NCBI RefSeq assembly: GCF_021130785.1
Contig: NC_060207.1
Span: 8,759,501-8,823,500 of the forward strand
DNA from: Homalodisca vitripennis
Lineage: Eukaryota > Arthropoda > Insecta > Hemiptera > Cicadellidae
DNA length: 64,000 nt
Reading direction: 5' to 3'
This document shows, in pieces, positions 47,351 to 59,553 of the stretch. A model generated the notes under the pieces. It saw only the letters and a list, made by a program, of their open reading frames with translations, ran no database searches and was not told the origin of the DNA. How positions within the stretch are numbered: the stretch's first letter is position 1; every line of letters begins with the position of its first letter. The translations under genes and the position numbers were made by a program.

Positions 47351-50194
47351 CTGAAAAGTCTAATTCTGCTAAAGACAACTAAGATGGGTTATATAGCAGT
47401 CTTTAAATTTATAGTAAATGTTAGATGGTAGCTTTGTTTTTAATATCTGCATCAGAGTACTGACCTAGCACTGCATACTTAATATTGAGTAAAATCTACT
47501 GCTAAATCTACTGTTACAAGTACATTTTTACTAAAACTTTTAAATTATTTTTCAGGATATTTCCTTTTGGACGTGTTCTTACTATCAAGCCTGCTAGTCT
47601 GTGCTAAAGTGTATGCTTTCAATCAAATTTTTGTCAATTTTTAGTCAAGTAATGGTTAAATTCATTAATTGTGCTATAATAAAACAAAGTTTACACAGTA
47701 CAGTTGATTGTATTTAACAATCTCTATCAATCTATACTATTATATAAACAATTTTTCTATTTACCTAGAACTCTTTATTTCTTCTCTAGACCTTTTCCTT
47801 AGAACTCTTACGATAATAGTTATACTGATGTGCGGATCGGAGACGAAATAAAAAGATCATTATTATAATCGGTACAGCCATTCTTATGTTACATAATATG
47901 GTGTAACCAACCAGACTTTGTTATATGTATATAGATTTACACAAATTCCTATTAACCAATATTGCCCAGCCATGAACCACTTCGTAGCGGGATTGGTATT
48001 ACAATAATAATTATTATCTTAAATGTGTACTCAAAATAGAAAAATTACGGTTTTGTTAAGTATTTCTGTTTAAAAGTTCCATAAAATTACGTAAAAAACT
48101 ACAAACAATTGAAAAAGGTATCCACTCAAGAACTCGTACAGAAATGTGTGAAGCTGCCGAGACATTAGTAATCCGTTATAAAACTCCGGTGATGCGTCGA
48201 CTCAAATGGTTATCTGTGCAATAAACAATGTGTGACAACGAGGCTATCCACATTAGTAATAAATCGTTACGGCCTAACACATGGTGACCATACACGATCA
48301 CTCCTGACCGCTTACATAGATCACTGGCGGATGTGTGTTCACCCCCGCGGGCGATCGGGCTCACCGACAATATACGCTATACTAACCGACGTTTAATCTT
48401 CAATTTTAAATTATATCTTTTAAAATTCATTAGGTAGAAAATGCTTAAACTAAAATAAACTGCCTCCTGATTATTAACATGTTTATCTGGGATGGTGAAA
48501 CCAAATCCTAACCTATAAAAGATTTACCTAGAGGCAACTTTTGGGAAATGACTTTCTATTGCTTAAGTGTAATTTTTAGTTATTCTAAGAGCCAAGTAAA
48601 CTTAAAACCTGTGTGTAATTTTATTAAATTTGATTTGCACAACCTTGTTTTTCTTAAAATGACAAAAAGATATCGCCCGCAAAAACCATTGGTCGTCAGC
48701 TTAGTTAGTTTTAGTGGAGGTCAAAATGGGATGGTACCGAAAGGGTTATAGAGGGTTACGATAACTTTCTTTTCAGATAATATTTTTCTTAGTTTGACAC
48801 GATTAAAATCGACCCTAAGACAACCAGACATAGTTGTCACTTTCCGACGTATAGTCGGCATGTACAATATATTGTTAGCTGACATTGATTGACAATTCAG
48901 TGACAGTCGATTTATGTATGTCAAACAAAAAACATAGGATCTGAAGATAAAAATGAAATTCTATTATTATAACCCTATTGTTACTCTCCCATTTAACCTA
49001 AAACACTAGAATAGTTGACGATCAAGTTCTATCACAGGTGAAATTCCTCTATCTGAAATAGAGCAAAACCAGGTTGTGTCTAATGGAATGCAAATTACCT
49101 CTCGGCACCTAAGTTATACAACTGAAACTTATATTTTGTCGGAAAGCTAAATCAATTCTGAGCGCAACTTAAAATTAGTTCCAAAAAGTGCCTCTGCATA
49201 CACTTGAATATATGATTTTATTCTATCACTTAGTAAACCTAGTTTAGGTTGGGATTTATTTTACCTAACACTATCATAACTATATATTATAATGTTTGTT
49301 TTTCAATACTATAATACATACTCTGATTTACACTAAAATTTCAAGGAATACATACATGTATGTTTTTGTGATTTTTAATCACAATCGTACCAGTTATATT
49401 TACTAAACGTGTAATACAATAAACATAACTATAGAAGATTCATAGTTAATTGAGCTCCAATGTAAACCCCGATGTAAAGAGACATGTGAATGAATCGGCT
49501 GTTTACTGAAGTGAAGTCGGGTGTTATGCACTTGAGTTGCTGTCTGGATCTGGATCAGGAAATCAGCTTATCCGATTACTCTGGATATTTTATCCTGCAT
49601 TGTCGAGACAAGAGCTTAGTTGTGGTTGTTTTAATTGCTTACTCCAAATTGCTTTTGCATTAAGTAAATTTTAAAAGTGAATACAAACTTTATATTTTAT
49701 ATAAACAAATAATATTTGGCTGTATTTATAATTAGTTGCCGCATGACTTATTCGGAATTAAACAGATAGAGATGCGTGAGTTCGACAAGTAAAATAAGTT
49801 ACAGTGTTTGTAAACATTTACTTTCTTCGTGATAGAACATAAAAAATACGTATTTGTAAACTCTCTAGGACTTATAATTTTAGAAGAAGAAGAAGTGGAT
49901 GGTGGGAGAGTGGGAAGGGGGAAATCCAGTTGCGATATTCAGCTTTTGATTCTCAGCCAGTTTGATATAGAATTGGTTTATCACCATCCCGTTATTTAAA
50001 ATTTAAAAAGTAATATTTGCATACCATTTTAAAATTATATGTATCGATTAGCTTGGCTTACAACAGTCTCTGGGTGATCTAAATCATTGAAAATCAACAT
50101 TTCGGCCGTTTACATAGTCTAGTACCTTGGAACACAGCTAACTTTTACGTGACAATTGTAAAAAATAAATAAAATAAAAGGCAATTCTTTTTAA
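47351..50194. other. No recognisable gene
   Basis: AT-rich DNA with a short more GC-balanced patch around 48200-48370 (CACCCCCGCGGGCGATCGGG). Frames there (minus 48176-48370) and at 48548-48924 have no recognised domain. A phrase near 49170 is repeated at 35885. Confidence 0.45.
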
Positions 50195-50345
50195 AGGAAA
50201 AGGATCTTTCGGGACATATGCCATTGTTAAGTGAAACAAAAAATCAGTAACACTACGTTTCGAGATCTGCAATCTGATTTCTTCTTCAGGTAAATAACTA
50301 ACCTAACACATAATTACAAACTAGGTTAAAAATAAAGCAAAAAAA
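50195..50345 (-). mobile_element. Dispersed retroelement-like 3' fragment, copy 2
   Basis: On the minus strand: TTACCTGAAGAAGAAATCAG, then ATTGCAGATCTCGAAACGTA, GTGTTACTGATTTTTTGTTT, and on to CAATGGCATATGTCCCGAAA. It pairs with 17905-18030. CCTGAAGAAG followed by CGAAACG is a phrase common near the 3' ends of Penelope-like and L2-like retroelements. No coding sequence is present. Confidence 0.5.
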
Positions 50346-50501
50346 AAAAAAATAAACTTCTAACAAAGAACTATTTGTAGTCAAATACGTCAACTGAAAA
50401 GTATACTATTATGTGTCAATTTCACAGTAAACTACAAACAATTTTTTTCTGACCTAATCTTATAATAAGTAAATAAATGTGTGCTAGCAGAATGCGTCTT
50501 T

Positions 50502-51182
50502 AATCATCACACACTTATATCACAATATCATAAATGTGAAAACTTTCTTTACATAATAAACCTACATGGAAAATATTTTAGTTGATAACCGAGGAAGGTA
50601 TAGTAACAAAATATTAATTTTTAATAAAGTATTCACTAATACATAAGTGAGTAAAAAATATTTTTGCATACTTTGGTTATAGTATGAAAAGATTCAGAAT
50701 TTTTTTGGAATTAGAAATAAGATAGTCCTGTGAATAATGGTTAAAACAGTTTAGTAGGCTACATTTTATGGACGAATACAGATTTTATTCAAAAACGATT
50801 CGAAAACCTTCCAGATGGAGGTTGAAAGATGGGTTTTGTTACCCAATCATCACAAACTTATATCACTATATCATAAATGTCAAAACTTTCTTTACATAAC
50901 AAACCTTCATGGAAAATATTTTAGTTGATAGGCGAAGAAGGTATAGTAACAAAATATACATTTTAATAAAATATTCAGTAATACATAAGTGAGTAAAAAA
51001 CCTTTTTTGCATACTTTGTTACTTGGTTATAGTATGAAAAGATTCAGATTTTTTAAAATTAGAAATAAGATAGTCCTGTGAATAATGGTTAAAGCAGTTT
51101 AGTATATTTCATGGACGAATACAGATTTTATTCGAACGATTCTAAAACCTTCCATGTTGAAAGATGGGTTTTGTTACCCAAG
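50502..51182 (+). repeat. Tandem duplication, two units of about 343 bp
   Basis: AATCATCACA starts at 50502 and again at 50845. Both units then share CTTATATCAC, TTTCTTTACATAA, CATGGAAAATATTTTAGTTG, AAGGTATAGTAACAAAATAT, AAGATAGTCCTGTGAATAAT, GGACGAATACAGATTTTATT and GATGGGTTTTGTTACCCAA. Small indels and substitutions separate them, so the duplication is not recent. It begins shortly after the retroelement-like fragment at 50195-50345. Confidence 0.9.
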
Positions 51183-51484
51183 TTCATGAACTAAAAATAA
51201 AGACACAGCTGTAACTATGCCATTAGTTTATACGCTTAAGCACTATTGAAATCTAGGCCGTTTAGTTCACCGCCAAGGAGGTTAAAGTGTGTTACTGTCG
51301 TAAGAGATTTTGAACTTACAGACATTGCACTACCTGGCTTACGTAGTTCTTGAATCTCTGAGTGTAGTAATAGTAGCAGCTTGAATGCCAAGCTAATGTA
51401 TAGAAGCACGGGACTCACATCACACTCGTTTACTAGGATCACGCAGCTTGCTTTTTAGCTTTAGAAATATCCAACCATTTGTCT
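51183..51484. other. No recognisable gene
   Basis: Two minus-strand frames at 51236-51442 and 51420-51629 run through this area into the tRNA-like sequence. Neither is recognised. Confidence 0.45.
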
Positions 51485-51575
51485 TTAAGTACGGAATTCG
51501 AACCCGGGTCCCTCGAACGGTAGCCTTATGTTCTATATATCTGTTACTAGTGACTGTTTCACCAGCCATGGAGTG
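51485..51575 (-). repeat. tRNA-like sequence, probable SINE head or tRNA pseudogene (A)
   Basis: On the minus strand GACCCGGGTTCGAATTCC fits the tRNA T-arm and RNA polymerase III B box (GGTTCGAANCC). It is preceded by GGCTACCGTTCGAGG and, about 55 bases upstream, an A-box-like TGGCTGGTGAAAC. A full cloverleaf does not fold by eye, so it is a relic, not a working tRNA gene. Confidence 0.45.
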
Positions 51576-51779
51576 GACTATGTATTCTTTTACGATTGTG
51601 GATGTATAATGTAAATGCGATAAAGACATCGTGTAAGACTATACACGTTACCCGTGCACGATAAGGCCGTGGAGCGACCATAATCTTTAATTACACCCAT
51701 TCTCCTGCCAGCTTTGCTAAATTATGTAATATTATATTAAGGAAAAGAACTAAACGATTTTATACCCTTAATTAAATTA
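51576..51779. other. No recognisable gene
   Basis: Short AT-rich spacer before the C-rich block that follows. Confidence 0.4.
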
Positions 51780-52300
51780 AACCGGACAAAATAAGAACAC
51801 AAATACATACCAACTCCACGCCGCCGATCACAAATCATGTTGAAACCCGTCCCTACATATTTTAATTTAGAAACCCAATTCACCCCTCATAAGTTTCCTG
51901 CACCTGCCTCCCTCCCTACTAATTAAATTATTCCATAATTATTCTTATATCAACTACACAAATAATTAAGATAAGACTTGCGGCATTCTTAACCTCCGAA
52001 ATGGTACACCTCTCAGTCCACCACTCACTCGCGACTACCTGAGTTCTGGTCCCTTCCCCAGATCTCCTTATCAGTCCGACGAACTCGCCGGTACCAGCGA
52101 GTTTGGCCAGATATCTTATCAGCACCTGATAAGTATGTTTCCAACTGTCGATCAGATCCTCTGATATATATGGTGATTAGTCACCACAGCCAGTACCTCA
52201 TAATGAGAAAGATCTTTGGAACTCTTGAAGTTTCTAGAAGTTAACACATTTTGGAGCCGGGAACTTTCGTAGTATAGGTTCTCAAGAGTTAAAAAAGCGT
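51780..52300 (+). mobile_element. Possible solo LTR or eroded LTR-retroelement fragment
   Basis: The strand is unusually rich in C (CACCTGCCTCCCTCCCTACT, CTGGTCCCTTCCCCAGATCT) and ends near TTAACACATTTTGGAGCCGG, which resembles an LTR end followed by a tRNA primer-binding site beginning TGG. No second LTR, gag or pol remains in the window. The 5' limit is uncertain. This reading is weak. Confidence 0.25.
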
Positions 52301-53775
52301 GAATTGAAGTAGTTTCAGAGTATTAGTAATTCAAAAATTATTAGGTCCCACGTATGACACTAACAAAATCATATCCATTAACTCTAGAAAATAAACAATT
52401 CATACATTTTTGGAAGAGCTCTTCTCATTGGAAATCACATTATTGCTGTAAAATAAAATACACAACTATCTGGTGACGATTGGCATCTTTGATATTAAAA
52501 GCCTCGTGAAATGTAAAATTATTGGACATTTTTGAATGCTCTTTTACAGCAATAATTTTATTTCTAAAAGAATAGCGCCTCCTTCAATAAAATTCATATA
52601 GTATTCACGATCTAATTAGTTCCTTAACAGATTTTCAATTACTACTTAAATGTTTGGCTAGATATTTTAATGAGGTTTTTTATGTGTCGTGAATAGAACT
52701 TATGGCTTACGGCTATGGGTAACAGTGAGTCAATACATTTTTATTTTCACTCCCAGCTCGTCATTGCTCCTCGAAATGAAACGAGCGATTCTGTTCGTGA
52801 CCAAGATTAATATACCTGTACCAATATCTTAATACTTTCCCAGATTTCACGGAGTTAAATTATAACCATAAATTATTTACGGTATTCTATTTATTACAAC
52901 TGCAATTTAAACTCTTTGGCAGGTTTTAGTTCAGGAAACTAGCACGAACCTAATTGTATGCACTACAACGCCATTATTCAAGATAATAATGCCTTATAGG
53001 TGGATAAAACTTGAAATGTATTGTATTGCGCATTATTAGCATTCCTGACCGCCTATAGACCTTACCCCAGGTTCGAGTTGTGTTCTTCACATTTGTTTTA
53101 TAATATCAACAAATCTGACAATAATATTAGTAAACCTCGAGATTTTTGGGTCCTAAGACACATTTTATCTTTTACAATTAACATAATACCTTTAAATGTG
53201 TTATGATTTTAGAGTGATTTAATTTACAATTCACTCTGGCTTTATGTCTAATTAAATAAATTATAGACTGGCTGCTCTAAGTATGCAAAACTACGTGTTC
53301 CGTAACGGGCTTCGCTTGATTTGCAAGCAAAATATTACGTCTGTAACTAGTTTAGTTTTTAATTACAGATAAGCGTATTCATCTTCCTGGTAGACACTTT
53401 CGTTTTTTTATATTTATTAATTGAAACCTGAATGACATGCTTCAATTACACTCAGCAAAATGTCATTGATGGAAGTGCCAACATAGAACTCAGCTTTTTC
53501 TATGTAGCATTGAAAATTTAAAGTTTACAGATGAAGTATTCCTTGAGATACCTAGGGAATAAGTGAGGGTAACTGGTAAAATATGGGTAAAGTGGTTCCA
53601 TAGCAGTTTTTACATAATAAAAGTCTAACACCAAGTCACCAAATGAAGACGTCATATGTGTTGGAATATGTAGACTGCATGTGTTAACTGTTTTATATTT
53701 TAAAATGCCATATTATTGTACCAATTTTACTCTGCAATTTCGTTGCCATCATTGGTAGTTAACCATAAGATCATT
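52301..53775. other. No recognisable gene
   Basis: AT-rich DNA. The plus-strand frame at 53021-53206 is short and unrecognised. Confidence 0.5.
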
Positions 53776-53980
53776 GTAAAAATGTTTGCTAACGCTCAGC
53801 CAAATCCTCTAAAGTATGATGCACCATCATCGAACTCAATGTTACCTTTTTAAAAATTAAGCTTTATACATTATTTTAAGTCTATATGTCAGTTCGTATT
53901 ATTCTCATATGTGCGGACATACAGACAGACAGAAATTACATCTTTCCAGCCTTTTGAGGGATTGGCTTTCATCTTACCTT
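53776..53980 (-). repeat. Dispersed GAGCGTTAGCGAA family, copy E
   Basis: AATGTTTGCTAACGCTCAGC then CAAATCC, GATGCACCATCATCGAACTC, AAGCTTTATAC and ACAGACAGACAGAAAT match the reverse complement of copy D (40298-40535) in order. Confidence 0.65.
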
Positions 53981-55640
53981 GCTTGTTGTTTTTTCACTCC
54001 ACTAAATATTGGTTGTACTGTAAACTTTTTGTTTACATAATCTCCTCGTTATGGACCCAACCTAACTCTTAAACTCAACAGTCTGTAAGATACAAGTTTA
54101 GTTTAATAACTATTCAACACTGTGGTGAAATTTGCAAGTTTAATAAAAATGTTAAACTTCAATAACCTTTTTTACTCCCTTATGTCAGGGCGTGGAACTA
54201 TAGTATATGGCTCATTAAACAATATTACGATTTTAAGTGCTATTAAGTTTTTCGTGTAACATTATTATAACTTTAAACAATGAAAATACGGGTATAAAGT
54301 AAAAACGTTTTGCTATAATTATTTGATGGATTGGTTTGCCACTGTAAAAGTTATATATTAATGTTTTAATACTAATCTTGACTGTGTGCTTAATACTTGC
54401 AAAAATCTCTAATAGAAGAAATCACATAAACTATTGGATTCAAATAACGTGTTAGTTTTTTATTATAAACTTACCATTTAATACAGATCCTTGTTTTCAA
54501 GAGGATTTGTTAATATCAGTGAGGTCGAGCCATACACTAATTAAACATACGTCAATAAGCCTTTACGTCAACTAGGCATATATTTGTATGCTTATGTATA
54601 TATAAAAGCTGGCACGGGTAACTGTTAATATATTAACATATGCATTTAAATATATTGCACTGTTTTTGTCTTAGTTGTAATTCTATCAATACATACTTTA
54701 ACTTTTATGGTGTTAGTAGGATATTGTAAGCATTGTAATTTCAAGCTTAACAGTAATATAAATAATATTATACAATATGTCATTATAGTACAGCTGATTT
54801 AAAAATTCGTAAATAATACGTAGCCTTTTGGGTGAACTTTAAGTAATAAACAACAGCTACATACATTTATACGTTTATATTAGTATTATTATTGTATATA
54901 AGAGTAGTAAATCCCAGGTATTTAAATGTTTTAAACGCCTATATTACTCAAACCACCAACTCATAGTGCGATCACAGTGTAAACTCAAAACAACCGTACA
55001 ATCTTTTATATGTTTTTTTTTTTTTTAAATAAAAGTACTTCCCAATCGAGTAATACTACATTTTTGTGACGTACCATTGCAAGCCAAGGTTGTGGAAAAT
55101 AAACTGTAGTTAAGTGCATTTAGTCTTGTGATGTATTGTTTAAACTTTGCATGAGAATAATTTTTTGTGCCAAACTATAAATTTATTAAAAAAAATGATT
55201 CATTATGATATCTTTGCATTATTAATAAATTATAAAGGCAAAACGGCCAGGCTTGCAATTATGTGACTCATACTATAGTTATTTAATATTTAGCAAAGTT
55301 GTAATACATATTTTGCTTTCAACTACATACTGTAAGTCAAACAGAATAAACTAAAACGCAAAACCAACGAATAAGTGAAACGTCTTGGTTTGTAAAAAGC
55401 AATGTCAGAAAGCAACTGGCCTGCATAATAAACCTCTTAAGTACCGGAAACGGCTGAGCTGCTCTACTTTGATAAAAGATCTCTTAGTCGCAAAAATGCT
55501 CTCGTAAACCAATTTTTCTTTAATTCAAACTAAACTTAGTTGGAAATAAGTTATAAACTGTAGCAATATGAAACTTATTTTCTATCCAATTTAGTACCAT
55601 TTACTATTTGTAATAATATGTATGTTTTATATACTGTATA
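53981..55640. other. No recognisable gene
   Basis: AT-rich DNA with a T-run at about 55012-55026. No coding frame, repeat family or RNA gene is recognised. Confidence 0.5.
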
Positions 55641-55644
55641 GTAT

Positions 55645-55654
55645 GTATATATAT

Positions 55655-55699
<45 letters not shown>

Positions 55700-55756
55700 T
55701 ATTGAAAATTATATATATATATATATATTATATTAATATATAATTGTCAATAAACT
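55645..55756. repeat. TA-rich microsatellite with a 61-bp palindrome
   Basis: TA repeats (55645-55695) are followed by a palindrome at 55696-55756. Its arms AGTTTATTGAAAATTATATA and the inverse of AGTTTATTGACAATTATATA match over about 21 bp with one difference, and enclose further TA repeats. It could be a short hairpin MITE or a cruciform-forming site. Confidence 0.85.
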
Positions 55757-55777
55757 GTTAATCACAAACAGTACTTG

Positions 55778-55846
55778 CTCTGTCGCGACTCGAACCCGGG
55801 TCTCTCACTTGCCGGGCGAGCATGTTACCAATACACAACAAAGCCC
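55778..55846 (-). repeat. tRNA-like sequence, probable SINE head or tRNA pseudogene (B)
   Basis: On the minus strand: GGGCTTTGTTGTGTATTGGT then AACATG, an anticodon-arm-like CTCGC-CCGGCAA-GTGAG stem-loop of five pairs and seven loop bases, then ACCCGGGTTCGAGTC as T-arm and B box. The acceptor and T stems have several mismatches, and loop position 33 is C instead of the near-universal T, so this is not a working tRNA. Together with the sequence at 51485-51575 it suggests a tRNA-derived SINE family or old tRNA copies. Confidence 0.5.
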
Positions 55847-56999
55847 TTACTTTTTACGATTAAATAATTTTGTATTTGACTGTTTCTGTACCAAATGTGT
55901 TACAGAACAAGCAACTAAAATATGCTTAGAAGGCCCAATACCTGTGAAACGTCTTAAAAAATTTATTATAACATTTTTATAAGCGGAAAGGGTAAAAATG
56001 TGTGTGTGTTTTACTGTTTAAGCAATGTGAAGTATTTTGCACTGATTTGGTGGGCAGTTTTAGATCATATACATATTCAACATTTCCTTCAAATGAGTAT
56101 TTCGTAAATGTTGTTAGAATCGTTACTATATAAAGTTATAGCTATCTTTTTAATGCTCCAATCTATACAACTATTGTTATATAGGCTAATATATCATTAT
56201 ATTTATATCTATATTTATATCTATGCCATGTAGAACAATATATTGTACAAATTACTTATAGGTAAGTAATACTGGAAAAAAGAAACAATATTTTTATTTT
56301 AGGAATATTAACATCTCGATTAAAGTTTTGTTATCACTATTAATTAGTTTTCTTCTAATCATGTGAGAGGTAGAAGACTTAGTATTAAGTGAAAACATTA
56401 AACCAGGAACAATGAACTGTGTAGTTTAACATAGGTACAACGTGAGTGGAAGTAAAAATCAAATGCTTATCTATTCCCATACGCGTAGTATTTCGTGTAA
56501 ACCAAAAAGTCATGTATGGCATTTTATTGACTATATGGTAAAAACAATGAATTAATGAACTTAAAACGCTAAATCATAATACTTATTGTTCACAATATAA
56601 TTTCAGGAAGTTATTTTAAGATTAGTAAATTAGAAATTTTAGAAAAAGTGCATACTTTAAGTATCAATAATATACAAAACCACTTTTCCAACAATTGTTT
56701 TGTGTACATTTATTTTTTAATTTAGATGTTAATTTCGTAAGGCTTTTAGTGAATTTGAGATCTGTTAGTAATGTACTAGTGTGTTTATTATTGATTTGTA
56801 TATTAGGTCTATACTTATATTAGCAGTATTGTCCGTAAATCCTACTCAAACCTATGTATTCAGTACTGTTATAAAAGATATTGTGAAATTCATTATCAGT
56901 AAAATATTAACGACCTATTTTTGTATACTCTGCGGTCTATATTGTTATGCTATTATAATATGCTAGAAATGAGTTAAGTTATGATAAGTAACGTAAATA
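55847..56999. other. No recognisable gene
   Basis: AT-rich DNA with a short TATATCTATATTTATATCTATG stretch (about 56201-56224) and an unrecognised 61-codon frame (56781-56966). Confidence 0.5.
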
Positions 57000-58887
57000 T
57001 ACATTTAATAGATAAAAATGTTCGTTATATAAAATCGGCCTACTACAATTACTGTAATAACACAAATTAAGTAATTTTGTTACATACCACGACTGTCATA
57101 GACAATAATCATCCACTACAAATATACATTTTAATAGATAAAAATGTTCGTTATATAAAATCGGCCTACTACAATTACTGTAATAACACAAATTAAGTAA
57201 TTTTGTTACATACCACGACTGTCATAGACAATAATCATCCACTACAAATGTACATTTAATAGATAAAAATGTTCGTTATATAAAATCGGCCTACTACAAT
57301 TACTGTAATAACACAAATTAAGTAATTTTGTTACATACCACGACTGTCATAGACAATAATCATCCACTACAAATATACATTTAATAGATAAAAATGTTCG
57401 TTATATATAAATCGGCCTACTACAATTACTGTAATAACACAAATTAAGTAATTTTGTTACATACCAAGACTGTCATAGACAATAATCATCCACTACAAAT
57501 ATACATTTAATAGATAAAAATGTTCGTTATATAAAAATCGGCCTACTACAATTACTGTAATAACACAAATTAAGTAATTTTGTTACATACCACGACTGTC
57601 ATAGACAATAATCATCCACTACAAATATACATTTAATAGATAAAAATGTTCGTTATATAAAATCGGCCTACTACAATTACTGTAATAACACAAATTAAGT
57701 AATTTTGTTACATACCACGACTGTCATAGACAATAATCATCCACTACAAATATACATTTAATAGATAAAAATGTTCGTTATATAAAATCGGCCTACTACA
57801 ATTACTGTAATAACACAAATTAAGTAATTTTGTTACATACCACGACTGTCATAGACAATAATCATCCACTACAAATATACATTTAATAGATTAAAAATGT
57901 TCGTTATATAAAATCGGCCTACTACAATTACTGTAATAACACAAATTAAGTAATTTTGTTACATACCACGACTGTCATAGACAATAATCATCCACTACAA
58001 ATGTACATTTAATAGATAAAAATGTTCGTTATATAAAATCGGCCTACTACAATTACTGTAATAACACAAATTAAGTAATTTTGTTACATACCACGACTGT
58101 CATAGACAATAATCATCCACTACAAATATACATTTAATAGATAAAAATGTTCGTTATATAAAATCGGCCTACTACAATTACTGTAATAACACAAATTAAG
58201 TAATTTTGTTACATACCAAGACTGTCATAGACAATAATCATCCACTACAAATATACATTTAATAGATAAAAATGTTCGTTATATAAAATCGGCCTACTAC
58301 AATTACTGTAATAACACAAATTAAGTAATTTTGTTACATACCACGACTGTCATAGACAATAATCATCCACTACAAATATACATTTAATAGATAAAAAATG
58401 TTCGTTATATAAAATCGGCCTACTACAATTACTGTAATAACACAAATTAAGTAATTTTTGTTACATACCACGACTGTCATAGACAATAATCATCCACTAC
58501 AAATATACATTTAATAGATAAAAATGTTCGTTATATAAAATCGGCCTACTACAATTACTGTAATAACACAAATTAAGTAATTTTGTTACATACCAAGACT
58601 GTCATAGACAATAATCATCCACTACAAATATACATTTAATAGATAAAAATGTTCGTTATATAAAATCGGCCTACTACAATTACTGTAATAACACAAATTA
58701 AGTAATTTTGTTACATACCAAGACTGTCATAGACAATAATCATCCACTACAAATATACATTTAATAGATAAAAATGTTCGTTATATAAAATCGGCCTACT
58801 ACAATTACTGAAATAACACAAATTAAGTAATTTTGTTACATACCACGACTGTCATAGACAATAATCATCCACTACAAATATACATTT
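57000..58887. repeat. 125-bp satellite array, about 15 copies, very homogeneous
   Basis: ACATTTAATAGATAAAAATG starts at 57001 and recurs at about 57126, 57252, 57377, 57503, 57629, 57754 and onward at 125-126 bp to the end. Each unit carries GGCCTACTACAATTACTGTA, ACACAAATTAAGTAATTTTG and CATAGACAATAATCATCCAC. Differences are few: CCACGACTG versus CCAAGACTG (units 4, 10, 13 and 14 have the second form), and single A or T insertions. The array starts and ends abruptly in AT-rich DNA, and its edge units are not strongly diverged, unlike the 113-bp array. This points to recent expansion. No frame is kept open. Confidence 0.96.
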
Positions 58888-59550
58888 TCACGTTTTTGCT
58901 AGAAACTATTGGTAACCTTGTGGCCTAAACCATTCTATAGACTAGATATTGGGAAAAAGCCTGTCTGCAGTTTATATTAATAATAATAAAAATAATATAA
59001 TATAATAATATAAAAATAATAAAAATCTATTTGAGAGATCCTGCTAAATAATTGTTTAATTCTATAATGTGATTACTGCAAATCACTGGAACCTTTAAAA
59101 TCCTCCGCTGATCATTATAATCATTATATAGGAAAATCATATTTACTTATGCACTTTCTTCAACAGTGCCTTGAAATAAAATGCAACCATAGGGCATCAG
59201 CCAGAGCCCTTATATTGAAACAAGATGAATCTAGGTATCCGTGAAGCGTCTGTGACGATTACTGAAATAAATTGCCTAAAACATATAATTTTATATCGTT
59301 GTACCAGATTCAGAAATTGTGGTAACCAATATAGGCATTATCTGAATTCCTTTTCTAATAGGGAATAGTCCATTACCCAGTGGAATATATCCTGCTCATG
59401 AGATCAGTAAAAGGCGATGTGCATGATTATGTACCTAGTTCTCTTAGGACAGAAAGCTGAGAAATTGTTTTAGTCCTAAAAGAACCAGGTCTGTAACATA
59501 TTCTCCAGTTTGACTCATGACATGCCTTTGGCAGGCAGGGGCGGCACGCC
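58888..59550. other. No recognisable gene; TAA-rich tract
   Basis: AT-rich DNA with an ATAATA/AAATAAT simple tract at about 58977-59026. GC content rises towards 59500. Confidence 0.5.
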
Positions 59551-59553
59551 CTT

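Noticed and set aside
55778..55846. Functional tRNA gene
   Set aside because: Several mismatches in the acceptor and T stems and C at position 33. It reads as a relic.
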